Origin: Didymella arachidicola
Taxonomy: Eukaryota > Ascomycota > Dothideomycetes > Pleosporales > Didymellaceae
Direction: 5' to 3'
DNA: 64,000 nt
NCBI GenBank assembly: GCA_016630955.3
Contig: CM049992.1
Coordinates: 1,922,001-1,986,000 of the forward strand
Position numbers and translations under genes: made by a program. A model generated the notes under the pieces. That model worked only from the letters and a program-made list of their open reading frames with translations. It made no database searches and had not been told where the DNA came from. Of the stretch, positions 11,401 to 21,256 are shown piece by piece (position 1 is the stretch's first letter; each line of letters opens with the position of its first letter).

Positions 11401-14400
11401 CTGGCACGGTAGTCGTGTACGCGCCAGAAGACTTCACGACCATCACCTCGCTGTATGCAGGCACGACGCCTGTCACCTCGACGATCGCGACACCAACAGC
11501 GCCAGGCGAGACTGGCACCGTAGTCGTGTACGCGCCAGAAGACTTCACAACCATCACGTCGCTGTATGCAGGCACGACGCCTGTCACCTCGACGATCGCG
11601 ACACCAACAGCGCCAGGCGAGACTGGCACCGTAGTCGTGTACGCGCCAGAAGACTTCACGACCATCACCTCGCTCTATGCAGGCACGACGCCTGTCACCT
11701 CGACGATCGCGACACCAACAGCGCCAGGCGAGACTGGCACCGTAGTCGTGTACGCGCCAGAAGACTTCACAACCATCACCTCGCTGTATGCAGGCACGAC
11801 GCCTGTCACCTCGACGATCGCGACACCAACAGCGCCGGGCGAGACTGGCACCGTAGTCGTGCAACTGCCAGAACAGTTTGTGTACCTCACATCGCTGTAT
11901 GCAGGATCGACGACATCTACTTCTACAGTTGCGGCGCCGACGGCAGCCGGCGAGACAGGGACAGTAGTGTTCTTCGTGCCTGCAGAGTACACAAGCATCA
12001 CGTCGCTGTATGCAGGCACGACGCCTGTCACCTCGACGATCGCGACACCGACAGCGCCAGGCGAGACTGGCACGGTAGTCGTGTACGCGCCAGAAGACTT
12101 CACAACCATCACCTCGCTGTATGCAGGCACGACGCCTGTCACCTCGACGATCGCGACACCAACAGCGCCGGGCGAGACTGGCACCGTAGTCGTGCAGCTG
12201 CCAGAACAGTTTGTGTACCTCACATCGCTGTATGCAGGATCGACGACATCTACTTCGACGCTCGCTGCGCCAACAGCGGCAGGCGAGACAGGGACAGTAG
12301 TGTTCTTCGTGCCTGCAGAGTACACAAGCATCACGTCGCTGTATGCAGGCACGACGCCTGTCACCTCGACGATCGCGACACCAACAGCGCCAGGCGAGAC
12401 TGGCACCGTAGTCGTGTACGCGCCAGAAGACTTCACAACCATCACCTCGCTCTATGCAGGCACGACGCCTGTCACCTCGACGATCGCGACACCAACAGCG
12501 CCAGGCGAGACTGGCACCGTAGTCGTGTACGCGCCAGAAGACTTCACGACCATCACGTCGCTCTATGCAGGCACGACGCCTGTCACCTCGACGATCGCGA
12601 CACCAACAGCGCCAGGCGAGACTGGCACGGTAGTCGTGTACGCGCCAGAAGACTTCACGACCATCACCTCGCTCTATGCAGGCACGACGCCTGTTACATC
12701 GACGATCGCGACACCGACAGCACCTGGCGAGACTGGCACGGTAGTCGTGCAGCTGCCAGAACAGTTTGTGTACCTCACATCGCTGTATGCAGGATCGACG
12801 ACGTCCACTTCGACGCTCGCTGCGCCAACAGCAACCGGCGAGACAGGGACAGTAGTGTTCTTCGTGCCTGCAGAGTACACAAGCATCACGTCGCTGTATG
12901 CAGGCACGACGCCTGTCACCTCGACGATCGCGACACCAACAGCGCCAGGCGAGACTGGCACCGTAGTCGTGTACGCGCCAGAAGACTTCACGACCATCAC
13001 CTCGCTGTATGCAGGCACGACGCCTGTTACATCGACGATCGCGACACCGACAGCGCCGGGCGAGACTGGCACGGTAGTCGTGCAGCTGCCAGAACAGTTT
13101 GTGTACCTCACATCGCTGTATGCAGGATCGACGACATCTACTTCGACGCTCGCTGCGCCAACAGCGGCAGGCGAGACAGGGACAGTAGTGTTCTTCGTGC
13201 CTGCAGAGTACGCGACCATCACGTCGCTGTATGCAGGCACGACGCCTGTTACATCGACGATCGCGACGCCGACAGCACCTGGCGAGACTGGCACCGTAGT
13301 CGTGCAACTGCCAGAACAGTTTGTGTACCTCACATCGCTGTATGCAGGATCGACGACGTCCACTTCGACGCTCGCTGCGCCAACAGCAGCCGGCGAGACA
13401 GGGACAGTAGTGTTCTTCGTGCCTGCAGAGTACGCGACCATCACGTCGCTGTATGCAGGCACGACGCCTGTCACCTCGACGATCGCGACACCAACAGCGC
13501 CAGGCGAGACTGGCACCGTAGTCGTGTACGCGCCAGAAGACTTCACGACCATCACCTCGCTGTATGCAGGCACGACGCCTGTTACATCGACGATCGCGAC
13601 ACCGACAGCGCCGGGCGAGACTGGCACGGTAGTCGTGCAGCTGCCAGAACAGTTTGTGTACCTCACATCGCTGTATGCAGGATCAACAACATCTACTTCT
13701 ACAGTTGCAGCGCCGACAGCAGCCGGCGAGACAGGGACAGTAGTGTTCTTCGTGCCTGCAGAGTACACAAGCATCACGTCGCTGTATGCAGGCACGACGC
13801 CTGTCACCTCGACGATCGCGACGCCAACAGCGCCAGGCGAGACTGGCACGGTAGTCGTGCAGCTGCCAGAACAGTTTGTGTACCTCACATCGCTGTATGC
13901 AGGATCGACGACGTCCACTTCGACGCTCGCTGCGCCAACAGCAGCCGGCGAGACAGGGACAGTAGTGTTCTTCGTGCCTGCAGAGTACACAAGCATCACG
14001 TCGCTGTATGCAGGCACGACGCCTGTCACCTCGACGATCGCGACACCGATAGCACCTGGCGAGACTGGCACCGTAGTCGTGCAGCTGCCAGAACAGTTTG
14101 TGTACCTCACATCGCTGTATGCAGGATCGACGACATCTACTTCTACAGTTGCAGCGCCGACAGCAGCCGGCGAGACAGGGACAGTAGTGTTCTTCGTGCC
14201 TGCAGAGTACGCGACCATCACGTCGCTGTATGCAGGCACGACGCCTGTCACCTCGACGATCGCGACACCAACAGCGCCGGGCGAGACTGGCACGGTAGTC
14301 GTGCAGCTGCCAGAACAGTTTGTGTACCTCACATCGCTGTATGCAGGATCGACGACGTCCACTTCGACGCTCGCTGCGCCAACAGCGGCAGGCGAGACAG

Positions 14401-17400
14401 GGACAGTAGTGTTCTTCGTGCCTGCAGAGTACACAAGCATCACGTCGCTGTATGCAGGCACGACGCCTGTCACCTCGACGATCGCGACGCCAACAGCGCC
14501 AGGCGAGACTGGCACGGTAGTCGTGTACGCGCCAGAAGACTTCACGACCATCACCTCGCTCTATGCAGGCACGACGCCTGTCACCTCGACGATCGCGACA
14601 CCAACAGCGCCAGGCGAGACTGGCACCGTAGTCGTGTACGCGCCAGAAGACTTCACGACCATCACCTCGCTCTATGCAGGCACGACGCCTGTTACATCGA
14701 CGATCGCGACACCGACAGCACCTGGCGAGACTGGCACGGTAGTCGTGCAACTGCCAGAACAGTTTGTGTACCTCACATCGCTGTATGCAGGATCGACGAC
14801 ATCTACTTCTACAGTTGCAGCGCCGACAGCAGCCGGCGAGACAGGGACAGTAGTGTTCTTCGTGCCTGCAGAGTACGCGACCATCACCTCGCTGTATGCA
14901 GGCACGACGCCTGTCACCTCGACGATCGCGACACCAACAGCGCCGGGCGAGACTGGCACGGTAGTCGTGCAGCTGCCAGAACAGTTTGTGTACCTCACAT
15001 CGCTGTATGCAGGATCGACGACATCTACTTCTACAGTTGCAGCGCCGACAGCAGCCGGCGAGACAGGGACAGTAGTGTTCTTCGTGCCTGCAGAGTACAC
15101 AAGCATCACGTCGCTGTATGCAGGCACGACGCCTGTCACCTCGACGATCGCGACGCCAACAGCGCCAGGCGAGACTGGCACCGTAGTCGTGTACGCGCCA
15201 GAAGACTTCACAACCATCACCTCGCTCTATGCAGGCACGACGCCTGTCACCTCGACGATCGCGACACCAACAGCGCCAGGCGAGACTGGCACGGTAGTCG
15301 TGTACGCGCCAGAAGACTTCACAACCATCACCTCGCTCTATGCAGGCACGACGCCTGTCACCTCGACGATCGCGACACCAACAGCGCCAGGCGAGACTGG
15401 CACCGTAGTCGTGTACGCGCCAGAAGACTTCACAACCATCACCTCGCTCTATGCAGGCACGACGCCTGTCACCTCGACGATCGCGACACCAACAGCGCCA
15501 GGCGAGACTGGCACCGTAGTCGTGTACGCGCCAGAAGACTTCACGACCATCACGTCGCTGTATGCAGGCACGACGCCTGTCACCTCGACGATCGCGACAC
15601 CGACAGCACCTGGCGAGACTGGCACGGTAGTCGTGCAGCTGCCAGAACAGTTTGTGTACCTCACATCGCTGTATGCAGGATCGACGACATCTACTTCTAC
15701 AGTTGCAGCGCCGACAGCAGCCGGCGAGACAGGGACAGTAGTGTTCTTCGTGCCTGCAGAGTACACAAGCATCACGTCGCTGTATGCAGGCACGACGCCT
15801 GTCACCTCGACGATCGCGACACCAACAGCAGCCGGCGAGACTGGCACCGTGGTGGTGTACCTACCGGAGGACTTCACGACCATCACATCTCTTTACACAG
15901 GCACGGATCCATTCACAACCACCGTCGTCACGCCAGCGGTGCCTGGGGAGACAGGCACCGTGGTGGTGTACCTACCGGAGGACTTCACAACTATTACATC
16001 GCTGTATGCAGGCACAGATCCATTCACAACCACCGTCGTCACCCCCGCGGCGCCTGGGGAGACAGGCACCGTGGTGGTGTACCTACCGGAGGACTTCACG
16101 ACCATCACATCTCTTTACACAGGCACAGATCCATTCACAACCACCGTCGTCACGCCAGCGGTGCCCGGGGAGACAGGCACCGTGGTGGTGTACCTACCGG
16201 AGGACTTCACGACCATCACATCTCTTTACACAGGCACGGATCCATTCACAACCACCGTCGTCACGCCAGCGGTGCCTGGGGAGACAGGCACCGTGGTGGT
16301 GTACCTACCGGAGGACTTCACAACTATTACATCGCTGTATGCAGGCACAGATCCATTCACAACCACCGTTGTCACCCCCGCGGCGCCTGGGGAGACAGGC
16401 ACCGTGGTGGTGTACCTACCGGAGGACTTCACGACCATCACATCTCTTTACACAGGCACAGATCCATTCACAACCACCGTCGTCACGCCAGCGGTGCCCG
16501 GGGAGACAGGCACCGTGGTGGTGTACCTACCGGAGGACTTCACAACTATTACATCGCTGTATGCAGGCTCGACTCCCGTCACATCCACAATCGCGACACC
16601 GACGGTAGCAGGTGAGACGGGCACGGTCGTTATCTCATACCCTATCATCTACGTAACCATTACTACCGTCTACGTCGGAGCTGTAGTTACTACTACCACA
16701 GCCTTTACGCCCACCGTTCCTGATCAAACAGGTACTGTCTTTGTCCAGAGTCCAAGGACTTATTCAACTGCAACTTCTGGTTGGACCAGCACATTCATCA
16801 CGACAACCACCGTTTTCACACCCACTGCCGTTGGTCAGACTGGCATTGTGATCGTGCAGACCCCTATTATCTCTTATACGACCCTCACAAGAGGTGGTCC
16901 GCGATCCGCAGTCACGACTTTTACTCAAGCCCCAAGTAACGGTGGCACACTTGGCTCTGTCGTTGTGGAAACCCCTGTTCCATTTACAACCGTCACTGTG
17001 CCTATCGTATACCCTTTCTTCCAAGGTGCCAACGCGACATACTATCCCACAATCTCAGGCAGAACCGGCACGGTTATTTCTCAAACTTACAGCTTCCAAG
17101 TTCGTCCCACTGCCGGTGCTTTGATCACTGTTACCAGTAGTATAAGTGCCGGTCCTGCATCTGGTATCTTGATCAATTCGGTCTCTCCCCTGACAAATGG
17201 GCAAACCGGAACTGTATCTATCGTTACTGCTACTCCTATCTCCTACACAACAATCTGGACCACTTCTGGTTCGGTGAGACGGACTTCGACTTTGGGGGCA
17301 GACGCAAGCGGCACCCAAACCGTCCTTGTTGTTCTTCCAACTCTAAGCGCTCAATTTACTGGATCCACAACAACACGGACTGTCGGATACAGGGGAGTAA

Positions 17401-18155
17401 CTACCACATCCTATATCGTCTATCCTACCGACGATAGCAACACCGCCACCGCATTTGTTCTTACTCCGAACCCCACTTCGACCAAGACTCTTTATTCTGG
17501 CACAGGACCCTTGCCATCCACTGTGACGGTTACCTCAACCATTGGAGGATCAGCGAGCCCTGTCGTAGACGTCATCCTACCTTCTTGCACCAACACTGGT
17601 CTCCGTTATTTCGAGATCTACAACCCATTCCAGACGACCCTTTTCAACCCATTCTATCCCAATTTCGTTTTGGAATATTTCAACAATGCGTCTCTTCAAG
17701 CGGATTATACAGGTTTTGCGGACAATATCAACTTCGTCCTGCCTTGGACGGGTCAATCGCAGATATTGTCTCTACCTCAGCGCGACAATACGTTCACCGC
17801 GCTCGTTTTTCAAGGTTACTTTGCCCCTCAACTTGCAGGAACTTGGAATTTCACTCTCTTTAGCAACGACGACATAACGAACATCTGGATGGGATCTGAG
17901 TCCTACACCAACTGGAACACCGGCAACCGACTTCTTCGTGGGACCCGTGGCAATATCTTCTCGTATATAGCTTCTTTCGATGAGGGCGAGTTTGTGCCAA
18001 TCACCATTCTCTATGCCAACGGTCCTCAGACAGGATGTTTGCAACTCGGTATCACTGACCCAGCCGGAGTTTACCACAACAGTACGGCTGGTCTCTTCAA
18101 GTGGCCGTCATGTTCCAGAGACAACTTCCTGAAATACCCTGTCACCAACCCCTAA
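8454..18155 (+). CDS. Giant GLEYA-domain adhesin with 70 tandem 37-residue repeats
   Basis: Predicted cell-surface adhesin of 3233 residues in one uninterrupted exon. The start MRGVLSVLLNLLTVTASAG is a signal peptide, followed by a dibasic VAKR|QAAC site that could be cut by a Kex2-like protease. A Thr/Ser/Val-rich region follows. Residues about 139-2728 are 70 repeats of 37 residues, with the core TSLYAG....TST.A.PTA.GETGTVV. They are probably beta-rich, and Thr/Ser richness predicts heavy O-glycosylation. About six further, diverged 37-residue-like units follow. The C-terminal ~190 residues (from LPSCTNTGLRYFEIYNPF) match the GLEYA/PA14-like lectin fold of fungal flocculins: NFVLEYFNN, GYFAPQLAGTWNFTLFSNDD and LYANGPQTGCLQLGI are typical. 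In yeast Flo-type adhesins the ligand domain is N-terminal, whereas here it is C-terminal, as in many filamentous-fungal GLEYA proteins. No GPI signal is evident at the C-terminus, which ends PVTNP. The gene is convergent with the DUF3435 gene. Confidence 0.9.
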   Translation: MRGVLSVLLNLLTVTASAGVPDVVAKRQAACTAQETVEYDVYTTISGRPVVVSTLITSNTVLLSDILGTPVTITNAPTLLTTEITIYATITYTGVGTYRRGGIGAPLTSASNSGESDGSSLGSSSQTTASPSSNGVVELPEQFVYLTSLYAGSTTSTSTLAAPTAAGETGTVVFFVPAEYATITSLYAGTTPVTSTIATPTAPGETGTVVVQLPEQFVYLTSLYAGSTTSTSTLAAPTAAGETGTVVFFVPAEYATITSLYAGTTPVTSTIATPTAPGETGTVVVYAPEDFTTITSLYAGTTPVTSTIATPTAPGETGTVVVQLPEQFVYLTSLYAGSTTSTSTVAAPTAAGETGTVVFFVPAEYTSITSLYAGTTPVTSTIATPTAPGETGTVVVQLPEQFVYLTSLYAGSTTSTSTLAAPTATGETGTVVFFVPAEYTSITSLYAGTTPVTSTIATPTAPGETGTVVVYAPEDFTTITSLYAGTTPVTSTIATPTAPGETGTVVVQLPEQFVYLTSLYAGSTTSTSTLAAPTAAGETGTVVFFVPAEYATITSLYAGTTPVTSTIATPTAPGETGTVVVYAPEDFTTITSLYAGTTPVTSTIATPTAPGETGTVVVYAPEDFTTITSLYAGTTPVTSTIATPTAPGETGTVVVYAPEDFTTITSLYAGTTPVTSTIATPTAPGETGTVVVQLPEQFVYLTSLYAGSTTSTSTLAAPTAAGETGTVVFFVPAEYTSITSLYAGTTPVTSTIATPTAPGETGTVVVYAPEDFTTITSLYAGTTPVTSTIATPTAPGETGTVVVQLPEQFVYLTSLYAGSTTSTSTLAAPTAAGETGTVVFFVPAEYATITSLYAGTTPVTSTIATPTAPGETGTVVVQLPEQFVYLTSLYAGSTTSTSTVAAPTAAGETGTVVFFVPAEYTSITSLYAGTTPVTSTIATPTAPGETGTVVVYAPEDFTTITSLYAGTTPVTSTIATPTAPGETGTVVVYAPEDFTTITSLYAGTTPVTSTIATPTAPGETGTVVVYAPEDFTTITSLYAGTTPVTSTIATPTAPGETGTVVVYAPEDFTTITSLYAGTTPVTSTIATPTAPGETGTVVVYAPEDFTTITSLYAGTTPVTSTIATPTAPGETGTVVVQLPEQFVYLTSLYAGSTTSTSTVAAPTAAGETGTVVFFVPAEYTSITSLYAGTTPVTSTIATPTAPGETGTVVVYAPEDFTTITSLYAGTTPVTSTIATPTAPGETGTVVVQLPEQFVYLTSLYAGSTTSTSTLAAPTAAGETGTVVFFVPAEYTSITSLYAGTTPVTSTIATPTAPGETGTVVVYAPEDFTTITSLYAGTTPVTSTIATPTAPGETGTVVVYAPEDFTTITSLYAGTTPVTSTIATPTAPGETGTVVVYAPEDFTTITSLYAGTTPVTSTIATPTAPGETGTVVVQLPEQFVYLTSLYAGSTTSTSTLAAPTATGETGTVVFFVPAEYTSITSLYAGTTPVTSTIATPTAPGETGTVVVYAPEDFTTITSLYAGTTPVTSTIATPTAPGETGTVVVQLPEQFVYLTSLYAGSTTSTSTLAAPTAAGETGTVVFFVPAEYATITSLYAGTTPVTSTIATPTAPGETGTVVVQLPEQFVYLTSLYAGSTTSTSTLAAPTAAGETGTVVFFVPAEYATITSLYAGTTPVTSTIATPTAPGETGTVVVYAPEDFTTITSLYAGTTPVTSTIATPTAPGETGTVVVQLPEQFVYLTSLYAGSTTSTSTVAAPTAAGETGTVVFFVPAEYTSITSLYAGTTPVTSTIATPTAPGETGTVVVQLPEQFVYLTSLYAGSTTSTSTLAAPTAAGETGTVVFFVPAEYTSITSLYAGTTPVTSTIATPIAPGETGTVVVQLPEQFVYLTSLYAGSTTSTSTVAAPTAAGETGTVVFFVPAEYATITSLYAGTTPVTSTIATPTAPGETGTVVVQLPEQFVYLTSLYAGSTTSTSTLAAPTAAGETGTVVFFVPAEYTSITSLYAGTTPVTSTIATPTAPGETGTVVVYAPEDFTTITSLYAGTTPVTSTIATPTAPGETGTVVVYAPEDFTTITSLYAGTTPVTSTIATPTAPGETGTVVVQLPEQFVYLTSLYAGSTTSTSTVAAPTAAGETGTVVFFVPAEYATITSLYAGTTPVTSTIATPTAPGETGTVVVQLPEQFVYLTSLYAGSTTSTSTVAAPTAAGETGTVVFFVPAEYTSITSLYAGTTPVTSTIATPTAPGETGTVVVYAPEDFTTITSLYAGTTPVTSTIATPTAPGETGTVVVYAPEDFTTITSLYAGTTPVTSTIATPTAPGETGTVVVYAPEDFTTITSLYAGTTPVTSTIATPTAPGETGTVVVYAPEDFTTITSLYAGTTPVTSTIATPTAPGETGTVVVQLPEQFVYLTSLYAGSTTSTSTVAAPTAAGETGTVVFFVPAEYTSITSLYAGTTPVTSTIATPTAAGETGTVVVYLPEDFTTITSLYTGTDPFTTTVVTPAVPGETGTVVVYLPEDFTTITSLYAGTDPFTTTVVTPAAPGETGTVVVYLPEDFTTITSLYTGTDPFTTTVVTPAVPGETGTVVVYLPEDFTTITSLYTGTDPFTTTVVTPAVPGETGTVVVYLPEDFTTITSLYAGTDPFTTTVVTPAAPGETGTVVVYLPEDFTTITSLYTGTDPFTTTVVTPAVPGETGTVVVYLPEDFTTITSLYAGSTPVTSTIATPTVAGETGTVVISYPIIYVTITTVYVGAVVTTTTAFTPTVPDQTGTVFVQSPRTYSTATSGWTSTFITTTTVFTPTAVGQTGIVIVQTPIISYTTLTRGGPRSAVTTFTQAPSNGGTLGSVVVETPVPFTTVTVPIVYPFFQGANATYYPTISGRTGTVISQTYSFQVRPTAGALITVTSSISAGPASGILINSVSPLTNGQTGTVSIVTATPISYTTIWTTSGSVRRTSTLGADASGTQTVLVVLPTLSAQFTGSTTTRTVGYRGVTTTSYIVYPTDDSNTATAFVLTPNPTSTKTLYSGTGPLPSTVTVTSTIGGSASPVVDVILPSCTNTGLRYFEIYNPFQTTLFNPFYPNFVLEYFNNASLQADYTGFADNINFVLPWTGQSQILSLPQRDNTFTALVFQGYFAPQLAGTWNFTLFSNDDITNIWMGSESYTNWNTGNRLLRGTRGNIFSYIASFDEGEFVPITILYANGPQTGCLQLGITDPAGVYHNSTAGLFKWPSCSRDNFLKYPVTNP
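8868..16637 (+). repeat. Coding minisatellite, exactly 70 x 111 bp
   Basis: The first unit starts at 8868 (LPEQF) and the 70th at 16527; the difference, 7659, is exactly 69 x 111, so the array contains no net indel. There are four unit types by first residues: A (LPEQFVYLTSLYAGST, ending GTVVFF), B (VPAEY[AT/TS]ITSLYAGTT), C (APEDFTTITSLYAGTT) and D (LPEDFTTITSLY[T/A]GTDPF). Units 1-63 are A/B/C; units 64-70 (from 15861) are D-type. A is always followed by B. C runs up to five long follow B. Synonymous differences between units are few, indicating recent homogenisation by gene conversion or unequal exchange. Confidence 0.95.
15861..16526 (+). repeat. 333-bp higher-order duplication (two sets of three D units)
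   Basis: Units 64-66 (15861-16193) and 67-69 (16194-16526) have the same order of variants (TG/AVP, AG/AAP, TG/AVP) and are nearly identical at the DNA level. I noticed one difference (gtcgtcaccccc versus gttgtcaccccc). This indicates one recent duplication of a three-unit block. Confidence 0.8.
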
Positions 18156-18435
18156 GCATCGAAGCTGCCCGATCACGATACTTCGTTGCAGAGGAGCAGC
18201 GTTGATCTAGCGAGGCAACCATGTCGGTGTCAGATAGCTTTGGGCTCGGTTGAGTTTCGATTCTCCTTCCATTCTTCCTCACAACTTACTTGAATAAATG
18301 CACTGTACTGTGCCATTCTTGATGCAAGATCTTTGAATCCACGCAAGGGCCCCTTCATTCGCTTGGAGCGGACTGTGACAGGAACAAGGGGCTTATTTAA
18401 AGTAGTGCAGTCGAACTTATCAAATTTGCAGCTAT

Positions 18436-20753
18436 TTAAGAGACAGTACCGTGAGCATCAAGCGCATGGTGCTGGAGATGTGTCCGGTCGTTAAGGCTGA
18501 TCTCACAGACCTCGCACACAGGATGCTCATCTGATTTGACATGCTTTAGATGTTTCCGCTTGGGGTGCTTGCTGACGTCGCTTGAGGAGCTAAACGACTT
18601 GATGCGGTCATCAAGAGGTAACAACTTATTTCCCACGCACTTAAAACAGTACAGCGGTCTTTTGTCTCTGTAGACTGCAATTTTTGCTGCCTCTAGGGTA
18701 TCTGATGCTGTCTCTCGTTGTGAGATTTCGCCTTGCTTGCCAAGTGAGCGATCGTGACGATTGAGCCGCTGGTACCGATTTGGGTACGTACTGCCCTCCT
18801 CAATACCACAATAAGCGCTGACGGCCCTGATGGCATCGCTGCGCCTCCTCAGTTCTTCGTCGATCGTGACACCTGGTGCAGCATTGATGCTGTCAATCAA
18901 CGCTCCCTGTTCTGGTGCTACACTGCAGCGGGGCTGTGGTGCTATGTTGGCTTCTGTCTCTGCACAGATCCCGGCGAGTTGGTTCTCGACATCGTGTACT
19001 GGCTGAGTGAACTCCCAGTGCTCTCTGACTTGTAAGAGAAGCTTGTATCGTTGACGCTGCCGCTCCTGGATGATCCTGCGGTTGATATCACGGTACTTTT
19101 CATGCTGGGATACGTGCCGTCCGGATCGCTTGAGCTGGTCACGTCTTTCTAGTAGAACACGAACGGAGGCGTGATCGTTTATTGATGCAGACTGAGTCGG
19201 CGTCAGCCGCTGTGGGCGACGTGGGTCGATGGAGCGACTCATGGTACAGGCTGCGTGCATCACGGCTTGCTGCGGCTCAAGACCCCGCACCACTGCTTGT
19301 GTGTCGACATTGACGCGTCTCGACAGGTAATGGTTCAAGAAGGTCGATATGCTCGCGTGGCCCATCATCAGGTTTTGCATGGCCTCGCTGACGTTACCTC
19401 GGCGCGAGATCAGCCTCAATCTTGGAGGAACGACTTCACAACTCACCGCTGTCATTGAAAGCCTTTCCTCCAGCGTACCTCAGTGAGTAAGGACGAGTCA
19501 CCTGCAGAAACCCTGTTATCTGATCCAGTCTCTTAATCCACGGCAAGAGAGTTGGGTACGGAAGAAGTTCGTGAGAGGATATCGCCCAACCGCATGAAGT
19601 TCTGACAGCCTTCCGAAACACTGGTATGTCGTCCAAGTCCTTACGAAGGCGCAGCGGAAGCTCGTTCCGGCTTTCAGGTATCTGTAGCCTATTGAGATCC
19701 TCAGGAGACGTCAGATTGCGCGCCGCGAACGCTTGGTCATAGAAAAGTAGCCCTAGAAGGAATACATGAGGACTGAAGACAAGCGACGTGTCGTACATAA
19801 TTTCAGGGAGAGGGAAGGTGTTTCTGAAGGCACGTTAGCTCGCTTGTAGGCGTGCAGGAGTCGGTAACAGACAAGTCCTTCACACCCAAGAACTTCTTGG
19901 TGAACTCGAATGTGAACTCTAACAACAATCGGTGAGGTCCACCCTCTGGGTCGCGAAGCAGCGTAATTTGGAGGTGTCTATAGCACAGACTAAGGATGGC
20001 CGATGGACGATTTGCTGTAAGCCCCCTAAGCTGCAAATAGAGCTGTGCCTGTATCCTATACCGCCCGTGAGGGTACTTCTTCTTAGTTGTCGTTATGTTG
20101 GTCTGCAGCACCAGAGTGTGATCCTCCACATACATGCACGCCTTGTCGCGGCCGAGCTTCTTCAGACCGTGCTCCTTGGCGAGTTTTCTAAGCACCTGTG
20201 CGTTGCTTCAGATCTAACGCGTGTCGCTAATCGAGTTAATATAGAAGGACCTACCTTGTGCATGCTTCGGTTCAACTTCCCGTCGATCTTGCTGCTCATT
20301 GCTCGCTCGTACACCAGGCGAAACACCTTCCAGTACGTGCCGAGGGAGCTTGCGAACTTGGTCCCGCGGCGCTTCCTTCCGCCTTTTCCAGATTGCTGGC
20401 GGAGCAGCCAATCAAAGAACGTGTGCAACGTAGCGATCGACACGGTTGCATAGTCGCAAAGATGTTTTTGTCTCAGGAAAGCCCAGCATCTAAACAATGC
20501 CGTTAGCACCGTGATATCGAATAGGAGGGGTTGTGCCTTACTGGTTCCACTGGTCCTCCATACGATCTATGAGACGGGTGCTACTTTGTTCGTAATCGTC
20601 TTTGGTATATTCTTGCTCGTCGAAAGCTGCCATCTGTCGAAGATAGTGCTCGGGTGAAGTCTCGTGCTCACCTCCGTCGCTGGACTCATCGCCACGTATA
20701 GAAGTCTCCACCCGATGATTCTCCCGTCGTGACCCATCTTGCATTGCCTTCAT
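18436..20753 (-). CDS. DUF3435 tyrosine recombinase (Starship captain-like)
   Basis: Predicted site-specific tyrosine recombinase of 702 residues in five exons: 20542-20753, 20255-20489, 19873-20195, 19447-19823 and 18436-19397. The joins are in frame and restore family sequence across every junction (for example MHK|VLRKLAKEHG and FNDSG|NVSEAMQ). The expected R-Y-R-Y catalytic set is present: R212 (LTANRPSAIL), Y369 and R372 (TRPYSLRY) and the nucleophile Y406 (FLNHYLSRR), with H396 in MGHAS. The C-terminus carries Cys/His pairs (YCFKC...; CEVCEISLNDRTHLQHHALDAH) resembling C2H2 fingers. Intron 3 needs a GTCTGT donor, which is weak, but it yields VKD-L-NTF, the expected family sequence. No stop or frameshift was found. 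DUF3435 proteins mobilise Starship giant elements from a position at the 5' edge; that role here is inference. Confidence 0.85.
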
Positions 20754-21256
20754 GTCAAAGCAAACCAGCAAGGTGACGCAAGATCTGAACTCGATTGCAG
20801 TAGAAAAGTTGAGAGGTCGTGAATACTGCTCCTATATCAACAGCAAAGTGAGTCTCTTCCTATTTGTACTCGGAGCGCAGCTTGGAAGGAAGACTGCGCT
20901 ATGCTTAATTGCATCTAGCCAAGCAAGGGGTGAGACAACACGAAAGACTTCATGCTATAAAGCTAGGGTAGGCCCTGACCAGCTTCTCCGGCGCAAATGC
21001 CAACACTATACCCGACTCGGGATTCCGGACACGACGAAGCTTGGGCCAGAGGGGGCAGAAAGTTGGTGGTTTGGCGGCATATTGCCCGCACAATCCTGCC
21101 CCTGCACTATCCGATTACGGTAGTCGAAAAGCCGTCTAATTGTTTAAGAGAGTTAATAGGAGTATAGTACTTTACTACAGTAGACTTAAGAGGAGTATAC
21201 AACCTTATCTATATAAAGGAAGGTAAAGAATAGAAGATAGTGTTTAGAACCTATTA
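20754..21256. other. Region upstream of the DUF3435 gene
   Basis: This 503-bp stretch contains the DUF3435 promoter. If the element is a Starship, its outer boundary may also lie here or be hidden by the pogo insertion that follows. The last ~130 bp are AT-rich, with a TATATAAAGG-like stretch near 21214. No gene was seen. Confidence 0.4.

Noticed and set aside
8576..15886. Very long minus-strand open frames (up to 1280 codons) opposite the adhesin repeats
   Set aside because: A 111-bp period is 37 codons, so any antisense frame without a stop in one unit is open throughout. The composition (Arg/Cys/Ser runs) is not protein-like and the sense strand has signal peptide and GLEYA domain.
8868..16637. 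The 111-bp array as a satellite or CRISPR
   Set aside because: It is in frame with a signal peptide and a GLEYA domain, and units differ mostly at synonymous sites, as expected for coding repeats.
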